Positions 56,722-64,000 of a stretch of DNA of 64,000 nucleotides are shown here, one piece after another. Under the pieces are notes generated by a model. The model was not told where the DNA came from. It did not search any database and was given only the letters and a program-made list of their open reading frames with translations. The stretch covers positions 14,757,501-14,821,500 of the forward strand of contig JAPQWV010000017.1 in NCBI GenBank assembly GCA_027422505.1, given 5' to 3'. Position numbers and translations under genes: made by a program. The number at the start of each line of letters is the position of its first letter. Within the stretch, counting starts at the first letter, position 1. The stretch comes from Craterostigma plantagineum. Its lineage: Eukaryota > Streptophyta > Magnoliopsida > Lamiales > Linderniaceae.

Positions 56722-57064
56722 ATGACCCGAAATCATCCATCGTATCCACTCATTGACGCATCTCCGGATTTCGAGCGTACGTCGCGACGAAGACTAAGGC
56801 AGGAAGTAATTGGAAGTTCTTCGTCCAACGATTCATTTCAGCTAGTTGATTATTCTCAAGACACAACAGAAGGTTCTCAGGACACGGCGAGCACTTCTCA
56901 CGTCGATACATCAGTTGATAGTTCAGGGACGCCAAAGGAGATGGCAGATCAAGAAGTTAATAACGAGGAGCAATCACTGCAAGATTTGCTCAAGCACGAC
57001 ACACTTGGTGGTACGGAATCAGCAATCGTGATACCACCTTTCGAGAGCAACAACTTCGATCATA
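56722..57064 (+). pseudogene. Athila gag N-terminal fragment
   Basis: An open frame from ATG 56722 (MTRNHPSYPLIDASPDFERT) contains SPDFERTSRRRLRQE, reminiscent of the 'DPEFERTxRRR' start of Athila Gag. About 114 codons are open. At about 57064 the text changes to SIRE-A spacer sequence, so the rest of Gag is lost. A second ATG at 56715 is in another frame and soon meets a stop. Assignment rests on position after the Asp-tRNA primer site and a short similarity. Confidence 0.65.
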
Positions 57065-58558
57065 AGTTTCTCGATCGTAAACAGTAATGGGCTTAGAAAT
57101 TGCTAAATCCCGAAAACGTCTAATCAACCCACTTAAACAAAATTAATTATTGCAGTCAAAGATCCCTAAATACACGCAAAACCCTCTATCGCAAAATTCA
57201 ACAGTCAAATTTTTCTCTCGCGCAAAACTATTTTCACGGAGACGAACTTCAAAATCTTTTAAATCTTACATTTTCCTCTGATTTTCGTGTTTATAAGGTA
57301 GAATCGACAGTGTGTGGTTAAACTTCATTTGTATCTATATTCTGTGATCTTTCGCATGATTATGTGCTATTTTCTCTGTTCAGAATATGAAAATTCGAGT
57401 GCTATTTTCAGTGTTTACGATCATTTTATGTGTAAAATGTAGGCTATAATCTGCATTTAAAATAGTTTCGGTGTTTTTAATCATTCTAGGGTTATATTTC
57501 TTCGATTATCTGTGTTCTTAAAGTTCGATTGAGAGTTAGAATAAACAGGTTTTTAAATGCTTGAAGGCGTCGAACAACTCGATCGCAAACAGTGTCAATT
57601 GAATTTCACTTTGATTGAGTTACTTTTTGCATCGTAAAAGATATTCGATCGCTGAATTTTTTACTTAATGGTTAAGAAAGATAACGTAGATCGAAAATTA
57701 ATTACAATCGAGAAATAGAAGTTTGATTTTATGCAGCGAAAAGATTACTAAACGGAATAGTTTAAACAGATGTCATTAAGTTTCGAGCACAAAACTTACA
57801 ATCGAAAACAGTAATTTCGTTCTCGGTCGAAAATTTTAGCGGCGACAAAATTAATTTTTCGACGATAAAATTTCTCGATCGTAAAAATACGCAGCAATAA
57901 TTTTGATCGATCGAAAATTTTCTCGATGATTAACCTAGTTTCTCGTTGTTAATTTTCTCGATCGTAAAATTTCGCAACGAAAATCTATTTTAAAATCGAA
58001 ATACTTTCTCGCTCGATAACTTTCACGACGAAAATTTTATTAGCATGCGAAAAATTTCTCGATCGTAAATTTACACAGTAATAATTTTCTCGATTGTAAA
58101 TTTAAAGGGAAAATTTTTCTGGATCGTAAAATTTCTCGTCTACAGTACCACGCCTTACGTTTTAACACTTAGAAAAAATATCTCTAAGTTTTTCCACTGT
58201 AGCGGACCTTAGCGAATAAATTTTCGATCACAAAATTAAACGGAGACTTGAAATCAAAATTAGCACTTAAAATTGGTTTTGCATTTTTTCGATCGCAAAC
58301 TTTAGCAGAGTGAATAGTGGCTTTAACACTTAGCATATTTTTGACATAATTGTTATTTGCCTTATATGTGAATGTCGGAATTTCTTCATGATATCAATGC
58401 TCGCTTCGCATAACCTATGTGCAACATACTTATTTCCAATTTCAAATTTTATTAAACATGTAATAAATCACTAAACAAATTCTAGTATGACATTATACTC
58501 CATTTCGACTCAAATTCAATTTTTGAACTAATGATTTGTTTGACTAATTAAATTTCAG
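57065..58558 (+). other. SIRE-A pol-env spacer (copy 3)
   Basis: Starts 'cataagtttctcgatcgtaa', matching 25982 onward, and follows that spacer to the env-like ATG. Rich in TTTCTCGATCGTAAA and CGATCGCAAA. The word 'cactgtagcggacctt' near 58194 matches text at about 27245. No gene. Confidence 0.8.
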
Positions 58559-61249
58559 ATGGACCACTCCACAGCATATAACCACATCTACGACAAGACC
58601 TTGTATCTTAAGGTACAGGACACCAATTTTCAACTCGATCTGACCACTTTTTCGGTGTCCAGACGAAATCATAGTGTCCATTCTACAAGGTCATCCCCTC
58701 TGGCATGCACTCACGGTAACGGCATCAGTGCCAATGGTCTACCTACAACAATTTTAGGGACGCATCAAAAGTGTCGTAGTTGAAGGAGCTTATAGCTTCA
58801 CTACGGTGATCGGGGCGAGGCATATCAGTATGAACAAAAATGACCTTGGGCTCATCCTCGACCTCCCTTTCAGTCACAACCATTACCCCTTACCAACAGA
58901 TGCTGAGTTGGTGCAAGATTTCCTACAAATGGGATATCGTCCGCCGCTCATCAAACTCGCGCAAATGCAGAGCAACGAGATTCCTCATCCATGGAAGACA
59001 CACTTTGGAATTATTAACAAGTGTCTATCCCCGAAGCACGCGGGCTTCGACAAAAAATCAACGACCACATTCTCAGAATAATCCACGGAATAGTGTTTTC
59101 GCGGAATCACGATCGCCCAACTGATCTGGAACATTCTCGCAGAGCAGATCAGACAAAAAGAGAACAATCGCTCCAAGAACGTACCGTATGCGAGATGGTT
59201 CTCGGTTATCATCAGAACTCATGGAGATACACGAGAACATTCCTCGCCTGCCGCCTGGAGGAAACTACCAGACACCATGCCTCAAATTCTTCCATCACCC
59301 AAAGCTCACGGATTTAGATCAACCATCGATGGCCATTCCGTTCGAGCTGCTACGTCTCGCCGACCTCACGGGAGATGTTTATAAACTCTACTGCCGGGAG
59401 AATCATCTAACAAAACAGATGATTCGAGGGCCCCAGACAGATTTTCATGTGAGCCCTCCCCAACAACAACATCCAAGCCATGAGGCTACGATGATAGATG
59501 CAATGGCCCAGGAGCTTGAGCAGGAGTCTCCAATCCAAGAAGCTCAACTACCAGATATTGAAGCCACGATGATCGACGAAGTGGCCCACGAGCTGGAAGT
59601 TGAAGCTCAAGTCCAGGAGCTCCAAGCAGAAGTGCCCATTATTGTTGGCGTGCTCCAAGTAGAAGTGCTCAACTACCAGATATTTAAGCCACGATGATCG
59701 GCGGGCACGCCTCACCTCCACTGGCTACAACGCCAGAAACCGAGGCTCTGATCTCAACAATTCAGACCAACAAGCCTCTGGTGAGAGAACAAGCACGTGA
59801 GGATGTAGCACGCGGATTATCTCCTCACACGGCTACCCCGTCCGACACTGAGTCCGACGAGGAAATCCGACTGATAAGAAGGACTCCAAGGCGATTGAGC
59901 ATTCCATTTGAGTCCATCTTCACACATGTCACCACCATGTCAGACACAACACCAATTCTCACTTGAAGGGCTACGAACCCTACTTCGCTCAATCTTGAGC
60001 CGCAGTCTACTCTAACTGCATCTATCGAGGCTGAGACTCTAATTCCAGTCACTACCGGCCTTGACTCTCAAGTGTCTGCATCGCAGGTTCAATCGGAACC
60101 TGCCCTAACATCCATAGATGAGAATCTTCAAATTCTAATCGAGGATTGGATGGAAGTCTCGGACATTCACAACCTCAAGTGACTACGAGCCAACCTGAGG
60201 AGCCGGTGTTAGGTCAAGGGTTGTCAACAGACGAATCTGTCGTCCTGGTCCTTCCACGACGGAGGCGTCCATCCCATTTGTGACTGAAGACCATCTAAAG
60301 GCCGCTCACTCAGAAGCATGAGGTCTTTCGAAGACAAAATCATGGAAAGCGTGCGAAATGCCATCGAGACGTCCCGCCAAGATCGAGGAAAAGCACCAGT
60401 CTCGGAGCCATCTTCATCACAACTTATCCTCACACCCACTCAACCCGCACAACCCTTCCCAATCGCCAGACCATCCTCACTCACAACCTGCAACCCCGCA
60501 ACAGTACCTATCAGTGACCTATGATTCTTAGTCGCCCGCCTACTAGAGCTGACCACTCGAACGTCGGAAGAAGAAGACCTCTCCCGTCGTCTTGTCGATC
60601 GTCCTGACACGACCGCAACATGTCGAGGACAAGGGCCCCGCTCCAAACGTCGACATGACGACCCAGATGATCAAGGTCGTCATGAGGGGGAGAAGAGGCC
60701 TAGGATCATGACTATAAGTCAAGGATGAAGCTCGGCCGCGACGCAGACAAGTGCCAGAGCCGCTGAAACCTCACAACCCACTACCCAAACAACCACCACC
60801 ATGCACCGCACCACTCTAACCCAAATCGACCCACCGACCCTTCCATATAAGGACGCCTCCGCCCACACCAACGACCTTTACAAGCCCCTTGCTTCCGAAA
60901 GAAGAAGCAAGTGCTGCCATGCTCGTGGCCCTGGCATAGACCCAAGCAACTCCCTCAACTGCTCCAGACCAATCGGAACCGTCAGGACATGCCGTCAATC
61001 CACACGAGTTCCTCGACAAGTACATCTTCGAAGGACAGTGGATGACTCATTCCATGCCCGACGAGCATCAGAGACAACAGCTCAAGCACGTTCGACACTT
61101 TTTACAGCAAGCTTCGGTGGACCTCGTGCCAGAAGACGAAGAACTTCAGGAAGGTGAAGATCACGAACAAATTCCCTTAAGGCTTCCAGATTTGATTGCC
61201 AGGATTCGTTCGAATCGACACGCCGTAGGAAAACATCAGGATTGAGATC
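58559..61249 (+). pseudogene. SIRE-A env-like ORF, copy 3 (truncated)
   Basis: ATG at 58559 opens MDHSTAYNHIYDKTLYLKVQ, parallel to copy 2. The N-terminal domain breaks near 58655 by a frameshift. DLGLILDLPFSHNHYPLPTD, ELVQDFLQMGYRPP and IPHPWKTHF follow, then MELHE-type text and LTDLDQPSMAIPFELLRLAD (59188-59697 open), a Ser/Thr/Pro-rich middle, and WMTHSMPDEHQRQQLKHVRH up to IPLRLPDLIAR. It ends at 61249, where an Athila LTR begins, so the C-terminal domain is missing. Multiple stops. Together with 57065-58558 it is a fragment lacking gag, pol and both LTRs. Confidence 0.85.
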
Positions 61250-61639
61250 TGATCGACACGTGGTGTGTGAATGAAAATGTGCGACAAGTAATAAATAAAA
61301 CGTATACTAAATTACTATCACCGACGTGCGATAGGCAGTGAACCTATCGTTTGTAGTGCAGTAGAGTGAGTAGACGAGTATCGAACACGAGGAATAAATC
61401 AAGTACTAGTAATTACCTATCGACTCGATATTTAGCCTAAATAAAATACGCAGATTTTTGATGACTTAACCTAACACTTACCCCTAAATCGACTAGAAAT
61501 TCAAAGGACACGTTAAACTGGTACGAAGCTTTCAGATAATAAAAAGTGCTCGGGATTCGAATCCCGCTAGGTATTATTGGCTAAGACAATGAACTATCGC
61601 TCCTACGTGATTCTGACTAGATCGCAGTAATTTTCCTGC

Positions 61640-61800
61640 CCGCTCGCGAGTTTGCTGTCGCCCTAAACGCTCGCGGGGATCTAAAATTCATTAATTACTA
61701 ACGGCGAGGATCGAGTATTTGCTTTCGCCCTATACTCGAATCCTATCTTCTACGAATGGCCTAATCGTTATTTAGCTGTCGCCCTAAACGATTTTCCAAA
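61640..61800 (-). other. Three hairpins with a shared loop in the Athila LTR
   Basis: Plus-strand view: CGCGAGTTT / AAACGCTCGCG (about 61646-61675), TCGAGTAT / ATACTCGA (about 61711-61739) and AATCGTT / AACGATT (about 61763-61792) pair around the common text GCTGTCGCCCT or GCTTTCGCCCT. Stems differ and the loop is kept. They lie 400-550 bp before the LTR end in element order, so probably in the transcribed leader. Confidence 0.7.
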
Positions 61801-62194
61801 CAATTACTTTAACACATAGACATATTAAAGCAACGAAACAATTTCATAGAACGATAAATAGTCAAAACACATAGTCACGATAATTAAAAGTCTTAACTAC
61901 GAAATATCCTAGCGTTCATCTAATCCCAAACACAAAGGGAATTAGCTACGCATAATAGAAGGAAAAACAACTAAGGAAATAGAAATTAAGAGATAAGAAC
62001 TCATAATCGTTGAAAGCTCAGGTAGATCTTTGTTCTTCGTTCACGTTTGCGTAGAACTCCGTCTCTCGCGCTCCGGGGCGTGATTCTGCGTTCTTTCGTG
62101 CTATTTTTCGTCTCTAGAGGGTTTAGGATTTGTATCCGATCGAAGTCCCTCTTTCTGAGTCGAATTTGGGCTTTTATACTAAATTTCGCACGGG

Positions 62195-62436
62195 TCACGG
62201 CCTGGGACATGGGACGTCACGGCCGTGACCATCACCCACTCTACGCGAGAATATCGAAACCATGCGTCACGGCCAAGTGCATCGACGGTCACGGCCGTGA
62301 CCATCACCAGTGGGCTTCTCTGCCTAGCGTCACGGCCAGACGCATTAAGCGTCACGGCCGTGACCATCATCCGCGCCCCGCTCTCTCGCTCACTGTCCCT
62401 CGTCACGGCCGTGACGCGTAATGCGTCTGGCCGTGA
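62195..62436 (-). repeat. Four TCACGGCCGTGA composite units
   Basis: Plus-strand positions: half-sites at 62195, 62267 and 62330, each followed by exactly 14 nt and the palindrome at 62217, 62289 and 62352. The fourth unit is inverted (palindrome 62403, 14 nt, half-site 62429). Confidence 0.92.
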
Positions 62437-62625
62437 CCGAGGGCAGTTTCGCCCTTTTTCGCGCCGTTTTGCTCCGTTTTCGCTCCTTTTCGCCCGAAAC
62501 TCGTCCTAAGCTCCTTTAACATCAAAATAGGTGTAAATATGTTGAATAAATGCACAAAGTGATTGCTAAAACTATGTTATACCCTAATAAAGTACTACGA
62601 TAAACGCACTAAAATGCGTTTATCA

Positions 62626-64000
62626 AACCTCCCCACACTTAAGCATTTGCTTGTCCTCAAGTAAATTAGGAATTAGATAAGGCATAAATCAGGATAACGG
62701 CACGATCGTTCGCAATTTATCATCAAAACTAGAAGGCACGAAAAGAATCAAGCAAACAATCATGGACGTTACACTAATGACTTGCACTTGTCGACTTAAA
62801 CTTCCTTCGCACTGCTAATCGAGACTCATACTCTCACAAGGATTCGCTCAAGTCGCTCAGTGTATAGGCTAAATTTATGGTGAATCACTCAAATTCGTGC
62901 GCTAGTCCAACCCCTACCATAGGCTTGCAGGCTAATCGCATATCTACTACTTAAAGTGGCAAGCATAAATCTGAGGGTCTTTTTGGGAAAAACATGGATC
63001 AAATAGTCATGAAATGGTACGCATATATAATGAGCATGTAATCTTTAAACCAAGCGAAAAATTTCGAAGAACATAGCATGGTCGAACAGAAAATCACACG
63101 TCTCAGCACAGGATTCAACATTCTCGCCCCGAAATCCTAGACTTTTCTGCCCGACTCCTGTCAACTCAGTTCCCTTTCATTTTCTGCCCTTTCCCTTTAA
63201 TTACGCTCTAGTGCACTACCTTATTCCCTCAAAACATCAAGGTTCGGCTTTTGTCGCAAAGAATACATCGTCACAGCGAATGCCGTGTACCTAGGGATAC
63301 TTATTACCGAAACCTATATCTTGCCAAAAGGTTTATGGGCATGCTTATGAAAACGGGATCAGGTCATTTCAGAAAACGGTCAAATCAGGGCGAGTCATTT
63401 CACGAATAACAGAGAAGAAAATCGAACCATACACTGAAACTGTAACTCTCAAGTCCGACTTCTGCTCTATTCTACAAATTCGGGTTCATATAATTTCTGG
63501 AGGCTTATATGAGTCAGGGGCATTTCATATCATATGAGGTACGCAACGAATAGGCTTAAGCTCAAAGGGGCTAACTATTGGGCTAGTCATGGTGGGAAGT
63601 TTTGGCTCTGGACTTAGTTCCTAATGCCCTCATCATTTCTACACTAACACACCAAAAACAGTTTCAACACGCATTAGACAGGCAAGTTCTAGAGAGATAT
63701 AGACTAGGTACGTCACACAGCAAAAAAAATTGAGCATAAGCTCGTCAGGCTCAAACTCTCACAATGAAATGGGGATATGTGTACGAAACTCTCAAAATAG
63801 TGCTATATCTATTCAGGCAAACATGATTCAGTCAGTCATGCATATCCTAATTGCTCACAAAGATTCATAATAATGCAGACTAACTCGAGATAAACGCAAA
63901 AAAATCGTGCCTGAGTTCAATAATTCATGCCTTTCTAACGAAATTTATAGCTCATAGACACGTCATAAAAATTTAAAAATTTTCACGTAAGTTCTAAAAC
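62626..64000 (-). other. Athila 3' UTR of the minus-strand element (runs off the window)
   Basis: On the minus strand it ends in GAGGACAAGCAAATGCTTAA, a G-rich tract and the LTR, the expected polypurine region. Matches the 3' UTR at 53725-55059 by eye, for example 'ctagaacttgcctgt' against 'ctagaacttgcttgt'. No coding sequence in the visible part; the env-like ORF would lie to the right of the window. Confidence 0.75.

Larger units (their letters stand above)
61250..62625 (-). repeat. Athila 3' LTR (minus-strand element)
   Basis: On the minus strand it starts TGATAAACGCATTTTAG at 62625 and ends GTGTCGATCA at 61250. Related to 55060-56529 but 1376 bp. A purine tract and 3' UTR lie at 62626 and beyond, so it is the 3' LTR of an element extending past the window. 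It holds four composite TCACGGCCGTGA units (62195-62436), three common-loop hairpins (61640-61800) and a GGGATTCGAATCCC palindrome near 61555. It interrupts the SIRE-A env-like ORF. Confidence 0.85.

Noticed and set aside
61554..61570. Functional tRNA gene
   Set aside because: Only a T-arm-like palindrome is present. No acceptor stem, D arm or anticodon arm was found.
62047..62421. 124-codon ORF at the end of the Athila LTR
   Set aside because: It runs over the composite motif units, which give repeated RHGRDHH-like text; no homology and a non-coding context.

Overview
This window looks like a block of nested LTR retrotransposons from a plant nuclear genome, probably a eudicot. I see no host protein-coding gene, rRNA, tRNA or CRISPR array. 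The evidence is plant-type Ty1/copia Sirevirus elements (primer sites matching initiator Met tRNA, an extra ORF downstream of pol), Athila-type Ty3/gypsy elements (primer site matching Asp tRNA) and a chromovirus-like gypsy, all piled into one another. That is typical of gene-poor, probably pericentromeric DNA. The species cannot be read from the sequence.

Layout. 1-1606: part of a gypsy LTR (called Tekay-like here) with a TTCGCGAA-rich block. 1607-5009: decayed minus-strand Sirevirus with its 5' LTR. 5010-12914: remains of a minus-strand Sirevirus of family 'SIRE-A' (3' LTR plus env-like ORF), split by a 4.5 kb solo LTR (6402-10921) with a clean TCTTC target-site duplication. 12915-14485: GC-rich and unassigned sequence. 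14486-16138: decayed plus-strand copia. 16139-31508: decayed plus-strand Sirevirus (gag, pol, long spacer, env-like) whose two end LTRs belong to different families. 31509-31945: gypsy RT fragment. 31946-32581 plus 47088-47661: a Tekay-like LTR split by an intact, young Sirevirus, 'SIRE-B' (32582-47082). 47662-57064: Athila pol, spacer, env-like ORF, 3' UTR, LTR, primer site and gag start. 57065-61249: third SIRE-A spacer and env-like ORF. 61250-64000: LTR and 3' UTR of a minus-strand Athila element.

How it works together. SIRE-B is the only element that looks complete: LTRs that look identical, a CAACC target duplication, primer site, 979-aa Gag, Pol in the same frame after a single UGA, a 1246-aa env-like ORF and a polypurine tract. 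The other elements are broken by frameshifts, stops, deletions and later insertions.

The most unusual signal is in the non-coding DNA. Each family carries its own dense block of short CpG-containing, mostly palindromic motifs (TTCGCGAA, TTCGAAA, TCTCGATCG, TTCGCGG or TCTCGG, TCACGGCCGTGA). In the three families with an env-like ORF the block occurs in the leader or LTR before gag and again between pol and the env-like ORF. In Athila the motif is a composite with near-constant geometry: a 12-bp palindrome, then 13-14 nt, then one more half-site. About 20 copies occur, in two LTRs and one internal spacer. The Athila LTR also shows a terminal hairpin with a compensatory change and a series of hairpins with different stems but one shared loop.
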